DNA from: JAMCXS01 sp964459065
GTDB taxonomy: Bacteria > Acidobacteriota > Terriglobia > UBA7540
Assembly (NCBI GenBank): GCA_964459065.1
Contig: CAYWMN010000018.1
Coordinates: forward strand, 1-25,616
Length of the DNA stretch: 25,616 bases
Direction of reading: 5' to 3'
Positions within the stretch are counted from its first letter, which is position 1, and each line of letters starts with the position of its first letter. Of the stretch, positions 14,548 through 22,467 are shown piece by piece. Both the position numbers and the translations under genes were made by a program. The notes beneath the pieces are model-generated. The model was not told where the DNA came from. It ran no database searches and worked only from the letters and a program-made list of their open reading frames with translations.

Positions 14548-15972
14548 TCAGGATTCCATGGCTCCCACCTTGTAACGCTTTCGGTGTTCGCGCACGTAGA
14601 GCCCGCTAACCGTGGGTTCCGATTCGCACTCCACCGCGATCACCGTCACAGGATCGTCGGGAGCCTTTTGGGGCAGTCCCGTGAATTGCACGGAGATATC
14701 GTCCTGGCGGAAGTCTACTTTCCTTCCCGAAGCAAACAATCGCGCTGACTTGACTTTGGTTCGCAATCCCCCGATCGCCACCACCGTCGTCGGCCGGAAG
14801 AACGACAGCCAGTTGGCCGCCGGAGTATTGGCCGGCCAGAAATAAACGTGAATGTAGAGCGTGTTCCCCTTGCGCGTGTAATTAAGATAACGATGCTTGG
14901 AGGCGTCGCAACGCTCCGCTTCATAAATCGTCGGGCCGTTTTTGCTCATCCATTTGCCGACCGCCTCAAGCGTGCGAACCTCTTCTGCCGGCACTGAGCC
15001 GTCCGGTGCGGGCCCGATGTTGAGCAGATAGTTGCCGCCGCCCTTCGCGCAGCTGACCAAATTGCGCACAATCGTCTTGGTGGACTTCCAGGCGTCGTCT
15101 GAGCGCTGGTAGCCCCAACTGTCGTTCATCGTCATGCACGTCTCCCACGCCCGGCCTTTTTCCGCCGCCCTAATGTGCTGCTCGGGGGTCGAGAAATCTC
15201 CAGCGAGTCCGTTCCGGTTGTTCACGATGATGTCGGGCTGGAGCTTGAAGACCATGTCGTTCATCTTCTTCGATTCCCACTGCTCGGGCGTGAGCGGCCA
15301 GTCAACGTCGTACCAGAGAATATCGATCTTGCCGTAGTTGGTCATCAGTTCCCGAATCAGGCCGTGCGTGTAAGCTACAAAGCGCTTGCGGGCCGCTTCA
15401 TCGGTCGCGCAACGGGCGCCGTCGGGATGATGCCAGTCCATCAGCGAATAGTAGAGACCCACGCGCAGCCCTTCGGCGCGCGCCGCCTCCACGTATTCCC
15501 GCACCAGGTCGCGCCCGCAGGCCTGCCGAGGCGCACAGTAATCGGTCAGCTTGGAATTGAACAGGCAGAAGCCTTCGTGGTGCTTGGTGTCCATGACCGC
15601 GTATTTCATTCCCGCCGCCTTGCCCAATTTGATCCATTCCTTTGTGACGCCGGGCTTGGGCAGGAAATGTTTGGCCAGCAATTCATATTGCGAAATCGGC
15701 ACGCCCTCCGCTTCCATGGCCCACTCGTGCTGCCCGATCAGGCTGTAGAGGCCGTAGTTGATGAACAATCCGAACTTGGCGGCGTGCCACCACTTCATAC
15801 GGCGCTCGCGGTCCGCCACAACGGAAGCCGGCTCGCCCGGTCCTTCTGCAGCCGGTTTGGGCGATTGTTTCTGTCCGGCGGTGCAGGCAGCGCCGGCGCC
15901 GGCGGCCAGCAAGGCTCCGCCCGCTCCCAGCAGCTTCAAATATTCGCGTCTCGAAATGGATTTTCCGTCCAT
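14548..15972 (-). CDS. Alpha-L-fucosidase, GH29, Tat-exported
   Basis: This 474-residue GH29 enzyme would remove terminal alpha-L-fucose from glycans by a retaining mechanism. The N-terminus carries a twin-arginine signal, SRREYLK (7-13), with an Ala/Gly core ending at Cys30; the preceding GAA is a poor lipobox, so lipidation is uncertain. The sugar-binding stretches FGLFINYGLYSL (67-78) and TKHHEGF (129-135) match the family, with Asn-Tyr where many members have His-Trp. The nucleophile is probably Asp222 in ILWYD. A beta-rich C-terminal domain follows. I chose ATG 15972 because GGAGG lies 6 nt upstream and it puts the Tat motif near the start; the frame extends to 16014 without support. It is the first gene of the long minus-strand run and is divergent from tlyA. 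Confidence 0.92.
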   Translation of the reverse strand: MDGKSISRREYLKLLGAGGALLAAGAGAACTAGQKQSPKPAAEGPGEPASVVADRERRMKWWHAAKFGLFINYGLYSLIGQHEWAMEAEGVPISQYELLAKHFLPKPGVTKEWIKLGKAAGMKYAVMDTKHHEGFCLFNSKLTDYCAPRQACGRDLVREYVEAARAEGLRVGLYYSLMDWHHPDGARCATDEAARKRFVAYTHGLIRELMTNYGKIDILWYDVDWPLTPEQWESKKMNDMVFKLQPDIIVNNRNGLAGDFSTPEQHIRAAEKGRAWETCMTMNDSWGYQRSDDAWKSTKTIVRNLVSCAKGGGNYLLNIGPAPDGSVPAEEVRTLEAVGKWMSKNGPTIYEAERCDASKHRYLNYTRKGNTLYIHVYFWPANTPAANWLSFFRPTTVVAIGGLRTKVKSARLFASGRKVDFRQDDISVQFTGLPQKAPDDPVTVIAVECESEPTVSGLYVREHRKRYKVGAMES

Positions 15973-16163
15973 GGCGTTCCTCCCTATACGGCAATCAGTT
16001 GCGCGGCCAGCCAACCCGAACAGGACGGATTGCCTGAAGGCCGAATCCGGCCACGGACACCTTGCTCCGCGGTTTTGGCCTCCATCTTACTCCATAACGG
16101 CTTGGGAAGCCCGACATCATGGCCCTTTTCTTCCGGCCGACTGGCGGCTAAGCTTTTTAGGAG

Positions 16164-16922
16164 ATGAATAGCACGCGGGTTGAAAAAATCCGGCTGGATC
16201 GCCTGCTGGTGGAGCGGGGCCTGGCGGCGACGCGCCAAAAAGCTCAGGCGCTGATTCTGGCCGGGCAGGTTCTGGTGGACGAACAGAAAGTGGAGAAATG
16301 CGGCACGGCGGTAAGCGCCCGGGCGCAACTGCGCCTGCTGGGAACCGGTTCAAAGTATGTGGGGCGCGGCGGGCTGAAGCTGGAGGCGGCGCTCGATCAC
16401 TTCGGCGTCGACCCGGCGGGCAAGACGTGCCTGGACATCGGCGCTTCCACCGGAGGCTTTACCCAGTGCCTGCTTGAGCGCGGAGCGCGCAAGGTGTTTG
16501 CCGTGGATGCCGGGACGAATCAGCTTGACTGGAAGCTGCGGCAGGATGAGCGCGTGGTGGTGATGGAAAAGACCAACGCGCGCTATCTGGCTTTTGAGCG
16601 GATCGGCGAGCGCGCGGCGCTGGCCACGATGGACGTTTCCTTTATCTCCGCCACGCTGATCCTTCCGGCGCTTCCGCCGCTGCTTGAGGCGGGCGCGGAC
16701 CTGGTGGCGCTGGTGAAGCCGCAATTTGAAGTGGGGCCCCAGCAGGTGGGCAAGGGCGGCATTGTCCGCGACCCCAGGCTCCACGAGGAAGCCGTGGCCA
16801 AGGTGGCGGCCAAAGTTGCGGAACTCGGATTCACCCGAATCGGGCGCGTGGAAAGCGCGATTTTAGGCGCCGAGGGCAACCGCGAATTTTTCCTGCATGC
16901 TATTTGGCCAAAAAATGTCTAG
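16164..16922 (+). CDS. tlyA: TlyA-family rRNA 2'-O-methyltransferase (hemolysin A family)
   Basis: The 252-residue protein joins an N-terminal S4 RNA-binding domain (about 8-65) to an FtsJ/RrmJ-like methyltransferase domain. The linker KYVGRGGLKL (64-73), the S-adenosylmethionine loop LDIGASTGGF and LVKPQFEVG are all characteristic. TlyA enzymes 2'-O-methylate cytidines in 16S and sometimes 23S rRNA; the older name hemolysin is misleading. A stop codon lies directly before ATG 16164, so the start is nearly forced, yet AGGAG abuts the ATG with no spacing, which should lower initiation. nadK follows by 70 nt, reproducing the widespread tlyA-nadK pairing; the recN often found third is absent. 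Confidence 0.93.
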   Translation: MNSTRVEKIRLDRLLVERGLAATRQKAQALILAGQVLVDEQKVEKCGTAVSARAQLRLLGTGSKYVGRGGLKLEAALDHFGVDPAGKTCLDIGASTGGFTQCLLERGARKVFAVDAGTNQLDWKLRQDERVVVMEKTNARYLAFERIGERAALATMDVSFISATLILPALPPLLEAGADLVALVKPQFEVGPQQVGKGGIVRDPRLHEEAVAKVAAKVAELGFTRIGRVESAILGAEGNREFFLHAIWPKNV

Positions 16923-16925
16923 AAT
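16920..16925 (+). promoter_or_regulatory. -10 candidate (TAGAAT) for nadK
   Basis: TAGAAT overlaps the TAG stop codon of tlyA and would give nadK a leader of about 60 nt. No clear -35 is visible, so read-through from tlyA remains the simpler reading. Confidence 0.3.
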
Positions 16926-16992
16926 GGGTTTTCCCTTAAGCGTGACGGCCTGACTGGCGCCGCCAGGCAAATTCCGTAAGACTCGAGAACAG

Positions 16993-17856
16993 ATGGCAAT
17001 CAAGAAAATTGGAATCGTTTCCAAACCCCGAAAGAAAGAAATCCGCGAAATCGTTCTTCCCCTGGTGGAGTGGCTGAAAAAGCGCGACATCGAAGTGTGC
17101 TTTGATAAGGAAACCGGCTCGATCCTGGAAAGCTCGGAAAAATGCCTGACGCGCAACGAGATGCCGGGCAAGGTGGACCTGCTGATGGTGCTGGGCGGCG
17201 ACGGAACGCTGCTGGCGGCTGCGCGCTCGCTCCACCACCACCCGGTGCCCATCTTTGCGGTGAACCTGGGCGGCCTGGGCTTTTTGACTGTCATCACGCA
17301 GGAAGAGCTTTATCCCGAGTTGGAAGCAGTTCTGGCCGGAAATTACATTTCTGAACGGCGGGTGCAGATTGAAGGCGAGCTGATTCGCGCCGATGAGGTG
17401 CTTTCAACCTACCGCGCCCTCAATGACGTGGTCCTGAACAAGGGCGCCATCGCGCGCATCCAGGATTTTGAGGTTTACGTCGATGGGATGTTCATCTCAA
17501 ACTACAAGTCGGACGGGCTGATTGTCTGCACACCGACCGGCTCAACCGCCTATTCGCTTGCGGCCGGCGGCCCCGTGGTCACACCGGCGGTCGAGGCCTT
17601 TATCGTGACGCCGATCTGCGCGCATACGCTCACCAACCGCCCGCTGGTGCTTCCCGACACGGCCACCATCGACGTTATCGTAAAGAGCCCGCGCGAGGCC
17701 GCTTATCTCACCGTCGACGGCCAGGTGGGCATCGCCACCCATAGCGACGACATCGTGCGGCTGCGCAAATCCGATTCCTACATCGAAGTCATCCAACCCT
17801 CCCGCATGAACTACTTCGAAATCCTCCGCCAGAAGCTCAAGTGGGGCGAGCGGTAA
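16993..17856 (+). CDS. nadK: NAD kinase
   Basis: NAD kinase phosphorylates NAD to NADP with ATP or polyphosphate in the cytosol. The 287-residue length is normal. The catalytic and nucleotide-binding GGDGTLL lies at 68-74, LGGLGFLT at 91-98, and the second nucleotide-binding stretch TPTGSTAYSLAAGGP follows in the C-terminal beta domain. The ribosome site is weak before ATG 16993. It is the second gene of the tlyA-nadK pair and converges with the HigA-like gene. A 6-7-bp inverted repeat at 17849-17871 overlaps the stop codon, but no T-run follows, so no terminator is called. Confidence 0.96.
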   Translation: MAIKKIGIVSKPRKKEIREIVLPLVEWLKKRDIEVCFDKETGSILESSEKCLTRNEMPGKVDLLMVLGGDGTLLAAARSLHHHPVPIFAVNLGGLGFLTVITQEELYPELEAVLAGNYISERRVQIEGELIRADEVLSTYRALNDVVLNKGAIARIQDFEVYVDGMFISNYKSDGLIVCTPTGSTAYSLAAGGPVVTPAVEAFIVTPICAHTLTNRPLVLPDTATIDVIVKSPREAAYLTVDGQVGIATHSDDIVRLRKSDSYIEVIQPSRMNYFEILRQKLKWGER

Positions 17857-17936
17857 GGCGGCTTGACCGCTTCAATTTCAATGGCACGGGAACATCAGGA
17901 AAAAGAGGGTGTGGAACTCGGCGTTGTCCCTCAGCG

Positions 17937-18239
17937 CTACGCGTGAGTGCGGGCAAGCTGCCGGATGCGGCGAACGTGGATTTGCTTTTCGCGCTTGCGG
18001 GTCTGGACGATGTCGTAAGCCGACTGCATCCGCATCAGCGTGTCCATCTTCACCCCGAACGCTTTTTCAATCCGCAGCGCCATGTCGCCGGAAAGGTCGG
18101 CCCTGCCGTTCAGGAGGCTCGAAAGCGCCGGACGGGAAACTCCCAGCGCCGCGGCGGCCGCGGTCACCGACAGTCCCGCAGGCTGGACGATTTCCGTCCG
18201 AATGAAATTGCCGGGATGCGGCGGGTTCTTCATCGGCAT
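17937..18239 (-). CDS. HigA-family antitoxin / XRE regulator, no toxin partner seen
   Basis: This 100-residue protein begins MKNPPHPG after two residues, the typical N-terminus of HigA/VapI addiction-module antidotes, and holds an XRE helix-turn-helix at about 22-62 (LSVTAAAAALGVSRPALSSL is the core). Such proteins bind the operator of higBA and neutralise the RelE-like mRNA interferase HigB. HigB normally lies directly upstream, but here that place is taken by lysA, whose stop codon ends one base before this ATG; only 80 nt of non-coding DNA follow. No HigB-like frame exists in the neighbourhood. The protein may thus be an orphan antitoxin or a recruited regulator. Translation is probably coupled to lysA. 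Confidence 0.85.
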   Translation of the reverse strand: MPMKNPPHPGNFIRTEIVQPAGLSVTAAAAALGVSRPALSSLLNGRADLSGDMALRIEKAFGVKMDTLMRMQSAYDIVQTRKREKQIHVRRIRQLARTHA

Positions 18240-18240
18240 C

Positions 18241-19482
18241 TCACATCACTTCGCCGACCATCAGGTCTTCAGCGCGTTCGCGGGGGCGGATCAATTCAAC
18301 GTTGCCGCCGTCGATCATGACCTCGGCGGGGCGCGGCCGCGAGTTGTAGTTGGAAGACAGGACGTAGCCGTAAGCGCCGACGGTCATGACGGCCACCAGG
18401 TCGCCGGGCTCAACGCGCGGCATTTCACGGTCGCGCGCCAGAAAATCTCCGGTCTCGCACAGCGGGCCCACCACGTCGGCGAGGAACGTCTCTTGGGTAC
18501 GCTGCTCGATGGGAAGAATCTGGTGCAGCGAACCGTAAAGCGTGGGGCGCATCAGGTCGTTCATGCCGGCGTCCACCACCACAAAGTGTTTCTGCTGGTT
18601 GTGCTTGACGTAGAGCACGCGGGTTAAAAGAATGCCGGCGTCGGCGACGAGCGCGCGGCCGGGCTCAAGTACCAGGCGGTAACCGGTGGGGTCAAGCCGC
18701 TTTTTGAACTCCGCCGCCAACCGGTCGAGATCGAGCGGAGTTTCATCCGTGTAGCGAATGCCGTAGCCGCCGCCCAGATCCAGGAATTCCAGCGGGACGC
18801 CTTCCCGCCCCAGCGCCTGGGCAAGCTCCAGGATTTCTTCGAGCGCCCGCACAAAAGGATCGACGTCGAGAATCTGCGAGCCGATGTGGCAGGCGATGCC
18901 GCGGATTCTCAGCTCCGGCATCGAGGCCGCGTGGCGATAAAGCTCCACGGCCTGGTCTTTGGGCACGCCGAACTTGTGGATGAACTGCCCGGTTGAGATG
19001 TAAGGATGGGTATCCGCCTCAACATCCGGATTGACGCGGATGGAAACGCCGGCCCGCTTCTTGAGCGTGCGGGCGCGCGCGGCGATGGCTTCCAGCTCGC
19101 CGGCCGATTCCACGTTGAACATCAGGATGCCGGCGGTGAGGCCGGCGTCGATTTCCGCGGCGCTTTTGCCCACGCCGGAGAAAACCACCGTTTCCGGGTC
19201 CGCGCCGACTTCCAGCACGCGGGCCAGTTCGCCGCCCGAGACGATGTCAAATCCCGCTCCGGCCTCGCGAAGCAGGTTGAGAATTTTCAGGTGCGAGTTG
19301 GCCTTGACCGAATAGCAGACCAGATGCGGAATCTCCTGGAGCCGCTGCTTGACGGCGTGGAAGTTGGCGCCGACCGCCGAGCGGCTGTAGACGTAAGTGG
19401 GCGTGCCAAAGCGCTCGGCCAGCTCCCGCAGCGGGACTTGTTCACACCGAAGTTCTTTTGATTCGTATCGGAAATATTCCAT
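18241..19482 (-). CDS. lysA: Diaminopimelate decarboxylase
   Basis: LysA decarboxylates meso-diaminopimelate to L-lysine, the last step of lysine synthesis, using pyridoxal phosphate. The 413-residue length fits. The PLP lysine is Lys60 in YSVKAN; HIGSQ, GGGYGIRY and EPGRALVADAG line the cofactor and substrate site; and CETGD near residue 340 carries the catalytic Cys contributed across the dimer. The start codon ATG 19482 has no strong ribosome site. A perfect 8-bp hairpin lies in the leader at 19511-19535. It follows the GAF-phosphatase gene by 98 nt on the same strand, so cotranscription is possible, and it leads directly into the HigA-like gene. No other lys or dap gene is adjacent. Confidence 0.96.
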   Translation of the reverse strand: MEYFRYESKELRCEQVPLRELAERFGTPTYVYSRSAVGANFHAVKQRLQEIPHLVCYSVKANSHLKILNLLREAGAGFDIVSGGELARVLEVGADPETVVFSGVGKSAAEIDAGLTAGILMFNVESAGELEAIAARARTLKKRAGVSIRVNPDVEADTHPYISTGQFIHKFGVPKDQAVELYRHAASMPELRIRGIACHIGSQILDVDPFVRALEEILELAQALGREGVPLEFLDLGGGYGIRYTDETPLDLDRLAAEFKKRLDPTGYRLVLEPGRALVADAGILLTRVLYVKHNQQKHFVVVDAGMNDLMRPTLYGSLHQILPIEQRTQETFLADVVGPLCETGDFLARDREMPRVEPGDLVAVMTVGAYGYVLSSNYNSRPRPAEVMIDGGNVELIRPRERAEDLMVGEVM

Positions 19483-19510
19483 GGAAGTTGTTCGTCTTCA
19501 TTCCAGGCCC

Positions 19511-19535
19511 CGGCGGAAAAACCATCCTTCCGCCG
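19511..19535 (-). promoter_or_regulatory. Hairpin in the lysA leader
   Basis: CGGCGGAA (19511-19518) and TTCCGCCG (19528-19535) pair perfectly around a 9-nt loop, 28 nt before the lysA start on the minus strand. It is too small for a lysine riboswitch and lacks a T-run. It could be a processing site, a stabiliser or chance in GC-rich DNA. Confidence 0.35.
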
Positions 19536-19580
19536 CCCGGGTGAATCCCTTTCTTGATCGCTTGAGGATGAAATGCAAGT

Positions 19581-21335
19581 TTAGCGCACTCGGACCAGAA
19601 GCATCGTCTGGTCGTCGCGGCGCGGCCGCCCTTCTTCAAAGCCGGCGATTTCCTTGAAGATGTTTTCGATGATCTCTTGCACCGGCTTTTGGGAGTGCTC
19701 GCGCAGCAGATTGGCCAGGCGGCGCGTGCCGAATTCGTCATGCGCCGGATTCATGGCCTCGCTGACGCCGTCGGAAAAAATCGTCAGCAGATCGCCTTTT
19801 TTCAACTGCAGGGCCACTTCCTGATAGTCGGTCTGCTCCAGCAATCCCAGCGGAATGCCTTCCGCCTGGATGGACTTGGTGCTCCCTCTCCGGACCAGGA
19901 TCGGCAAAGGCATGCCGGCGTTGGCCAGGTGAATGATGTGCGTTTTGGGCTCCCAGACGGCGTAGGTCAGCGTGAGAAAGTGGCCTTCCACGCGGCGCTC
20001 CAGCAGCGTGGCGTTCAGCTTGCGAAGCAGGTCGGGAGCGGCCAGGCGCTGCGGAGCGAGACTGCGCAGGATGCCACCGGCGAGCGCGCCATAAAGAGCC
20101 GCCGGCGCCCCCTTGCCGCTGACGTCGCCCACGGTAAGAACGCGGCGGTCTTTGCCGTAATTCAGGAAGTCGTATAAGTCGCCACCCAGCTCGCGCGCGG
20201 GCTGGAACCGCAGCCCGATCTCCAGGCCGGGAACCGTGACGGAAGTTCCGGGCATCAGCAGCAGCTGAATTTCCTTGGCCCGCTGCAGGTCGCGCTCCAG
20301 GCGCGCCTCGCTGCGCAGCACTTGCTCGTAAAGCCGGGCGTTCTCAATGGCGATGGCGATCTGGGGCCCGAGGGTGGAGAAAATCCGGACGTGCTCGTCG
20401 GTAAAGTAATTGAGCTGCGGGCTTTCGAGATCCGCCACGCCGATCACCCGGCCCTGGTAAAGCAGCGGGACCGTCATCTCCGATTTCGTATCCGGATTGA
20501 TGAGAACGTAGCGCGGGTCGCGGCTGACGTCGGGAACCACCACGGGCTTGCGCGAGGTGGCCGCCGCGCCGACAATCCCCTGGCCGAAGCGCACCGTGGT
20601 CTTGTCCGGCAGGCTTTCATCCTCGCGAAGCGTCAGAACCGAATTGAAGGTCCGCGTCTCGTCGTCGGCCAGCATAATGCCGAAGCGGTGGTAGTCCACC
20701 AGGCGCTTGGTGAGGGTGCCCACTTTGCGCAGCAGATCACTCAAAACCAGCACCGAACTGAGCTCGCGGCTGATCTCATTGAGCAGCTTCAAGGTGCGCG
20801 CCTGACGCAGGCTGCGGCGGTAGAGCCGGGCGTTTTCAATGGCCATGGCCATGCGGGCAGCCAGAAGCTCCAGCAGATTGATGTGCTGGTCGGTAAAGAA
20901 ATCGGTCGAGGGCGCTTCCAGATCCATCACGCCAATGACGCGGTTTTTCAGGATCAGAGGGATGGCCAGTTCCGACCTCACGGCGGGAACCGATTCGATG
21001 TAGGAGCGGTCGCTGCGCACGTCCCTCACCAGGATCGAGCGGCGCTCGCTGGCCGCCCGCCCCACAATGCCTTCGCCCACTTTGATCCGCAGCCCCCGGA
21101 CCCTGTCTTCCGGATGGCCGATGCTCGCACGGACCTTCAGTTGCTGCGTTTTCTCGCTTAAGAGCAGGATGGCGAAGACCTCGTAATCGATGACGCGCTT
21201 CACCAGTTCGGCAATCCGCTTCATGAGTTCGTCGAGGTCGAGCGTGGAGGTGATCTGCTCGCTCACTTCCAGCAGCAGCGTCAGCAGCTCCGTCGCTCCC
21301 AGAGCCCGGACCGGTGATTTTGTCGTTTGAGCCAT
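19581..21335 (-). CDS. GAF-GAF-SpoIIE phosphatase (sensory RsbU-like)
   Basis: The 584-residue protein has two GAF sensor domains (about 17-171 and 180-335), a short helical linker and a C-terminal SpoIIE-type PPM phosphatase (about 375-584). Metal-binding aspartates appear in GGDLYDF, GDVSGKG, FSDGVSEA and RRDDQT. Both GAF domains share VGEGIVG- or FGQGIVG-type loops and DLE-containing strands, so they likely arose by duplication; the ligand is unknown. No transmembrane helix is seen, hence cytosolic. Such proteins relay small-molecule or redox signals to anti-anti-sigma factors. The ATG lies 3 nt after the deoC stop, and its AGG-containing ribosome site falls within the end of deoC, so translation is probably coupled. 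The STAS target is not encoded here. Confidence 0.92.
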   Translation of the reverse strand: MAQTTKSPVRALGATELLTLLLEVSEQITSTLDLDELMKRIAELVKRVIDYEVFAILLLSEKTQQLKVRASIGHPEDRVRGLRIKVGEGIVGRAASERRSILVRDVRSDRSYIESVPAVRSELAIPLILKNRVIGVMDLEAPSTDFFTDQHINLLELLAARMAMAIENARLYRRSLRQARTLKLLNEISRELSSVLVLSDLLRKVGTLTKRLVDYHRFGIMLADDETRTFNSVLTLREDESLPDKTTVRFGQGIVGAAATSRKPVVVPDVSRDPRYVLINPDTKSEMTVPLLYQGRVIGVADLESPQLNYFTDEHVRIFSTLGPQIAIAIENARLYEQVLRSEARLERDLQRAKEIQLLLMPGTSVTVPGLEIGLRFQPARELGGDLYDFLNYGKDRRVLTVGDVSGKGAPAALYGALAGGILRSLAPQRLAAPDLLRKLNATLLERRVEGHFLTLTYAVWEPKTHIIHLANAGMPLPILVRRGSTKSIQAEGIPLGLLEQTDYQEVALQLKKGDLLTIFSDGVSEAMNPAHDEFGTRRLANLLREHSQKPVQEIIENIFKEIAGFEEGRPRRDDQTMLLVRVR

Positions 21336-21338
21336 TGA

Positions 21339-22178
21339 TCAACCTAAGTGGCGGCGGGCTTCGGCCAGAATGGCAACCGAGGCGCTCGCCCCCAGGCGGT
21401 CCGCGCCCGCCTGGAGCATTCCGAGCGCGTCGGAAAGCGTTCGGATGCCGCCCGCAGCCTTGACGCCCATCGCGGGGCCCACCACCTGCCGCATCAGCCG
21501 GACATCGGTCTGGCGGGCGCCCGAGGGGCCAAACCCTGTGGAAGTCTTGACGTAATCGGCTCCCGCCTGTTGCGCAATCCGGCAGGCCGCCGCCTTCTGG
21601 GTATCAGAAAGATAAGCGTTCTCCAGAATCACCTTCAGCGTGCAGCCCGAACCGTGGGCCACTTCCACAACACCTGAAATATCGCCCCGCACCCGTTCCA
21701 GATCGCCCGAGCGCAGGGCGCCCACGTTCATCACCATGTCGAGTTCGCGGGCTCCCACTCGAATGGCCGCTTCGGCCTCCGCACGCTTGGCGGAAGCAAG
21801 CGTCGCACCGAAAGGGAATCCGATCACCGTGCCGGCTTTGACGGCCGATCCGCGCAGCCGCTGCGCCGCCAAACCCACCCAGGACGGGTTCACGTGAACG
21901 GCGCCGAAACCCCACGCAAGCGCCTCCCGGCACAACCGCTCGATTTCGTCCCGTGTCGCCTGGGGGCGCAACGCCGTGTGATCAATCAGTTGCGCCAGCT
22001 TGCGAACGTCGGGAGAAAGTTTAGATGCAGAAACCAGCAAATCCGCCGTACTTAGGGATGGCGTCCGCTCATCTTTTCCGCCCTTCAAAGTCTCCCGGCT
22101 CTTCACCGCCAGGGCGATCCTTGTAATCAGCTGTTGGAGTTCCGGCCGAGTTAGCGAAAGTGCCGACATAGAAATCAT
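21339..22178 (-). CDS. deoC: Deoxyribose-phosphate aldolase
   Basis: DeoC cleaves 2-deoxyribose 5-phosphate to acetaldehyde and glyceraldehyde 3-phosphate in deoxynucleoside catabolism. The Schiff-base lysine is Lys211 in DYVKTSTGFG, Lys240 sits in GVKAAGG, and Asp147 lies in ELDMVMN. LIDHTALRP (64-72) marks the usual start of the fold, so about 60 residues before it form an N-terminal extension compared with the common form of about 220 residues. The Cys often found in VCVNP is His here (VHVNP). ATG 22178 or ATG 22169 could be the start; neither has a strong ribosome site. An extended -10 lies at 22274-22282. deoA, deoB and deoD are absent nearby; the downstream gene is a sensory phosphatase. 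Confidence 0.94.
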   Translation of the reverse strand: MISMSALSLTRPELQQLITRIALAVKSRETLKGGKDERTPSLSTADLLVSASKLSPDVRKLAQLIDHTALRPQATRDEIERLCREALAWGFGAVHVNPSWVGLAAQRLRGSAVKAGTVIGFPFGATLASAKRAEAEAAIRVGARELDMVMNVGALRSGDLERVRGDISGVVEVAHGSGCTLKVILENAYLSDTQKAAACRIAQQAGADYVKTSTGFGPSGARQTDVRLMRQVVGPAMGVKAAGGIRTLSDALGMLQAGADRLGASASVAILAEARRHLG

Positions 22179-22273
22179 CTGCTGACCCGGGATCAGCCAC
22201 CCGCGGGCGGCATCCCCGTCAAGCAGCGATGGGCATCGAAATGGCGGCGTCGGGACGACTCAAAGCAGCCTTA

Positions 22274-22282
22274 ATTCTAACA
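22274..22282 (-). promoter_or_regulatory. Extended -10 promoter candidate for deoC
   Basis: The minus strand reads TGTTAGAAT (TGn plus TAGAAT), giving a leader of about 88 nt before deoC. No good -35 is seen, which is normal for an extended -10. Confidence 0.45.
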
Positions 22283-22450
22283 TAACTGCCGGGACTCGCC
22301 CGGAGCCTCAACCCCGCCGGCAAGCGCGCCGCTGGCGTTGCGGAGTCTAGCCAGGAAGGTGGGGCGGCGTGGACGGCCGAGCGCCCGGAAAACCTGCCCG
22401 GCCTTGAAGATCGAAACCGGCTGCGACACCCGGAATCGCCCTTCCCCGTG

Positions 22451-22456
22451 TAGAAT
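22451..22456 (+). promoter_or_regulatory. -10 candidate (TAGAAT) for the zincin gene
   Basis: TAGAAT ends 11 nt before ATG 22468, so transcription would begin only about 5 nt ahead of the start codon. There is no clear -35. Confidence 0.4.
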
Positions 22457-22467
22457 GAAAGGCAGGT

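Noticed and set aside
12930..14609. A 559-codon open frame on the plus strand
   Set aside because: It is the antisense shadow of phosphoketolase, whose motifs and codon pattern explain the region fully.
17849..17871. Terminator between nadK and the HigA-like gene
   Set aside because: The stem is just 6-7 bp, overlaps the nadK stop codon and is not followed by a T-run.
17857..17936. Remnant of a HigB toxin next to the antitoxin
   Set aside because: Only 80 nt are available and no RelE/HigB-like residues can be read in any frame.
19483..19580. Lysine riboswitch ahead of lysA
   Set aside because: The 98-nt gap is too short for the lysine aptamer and shows just one hairpin.
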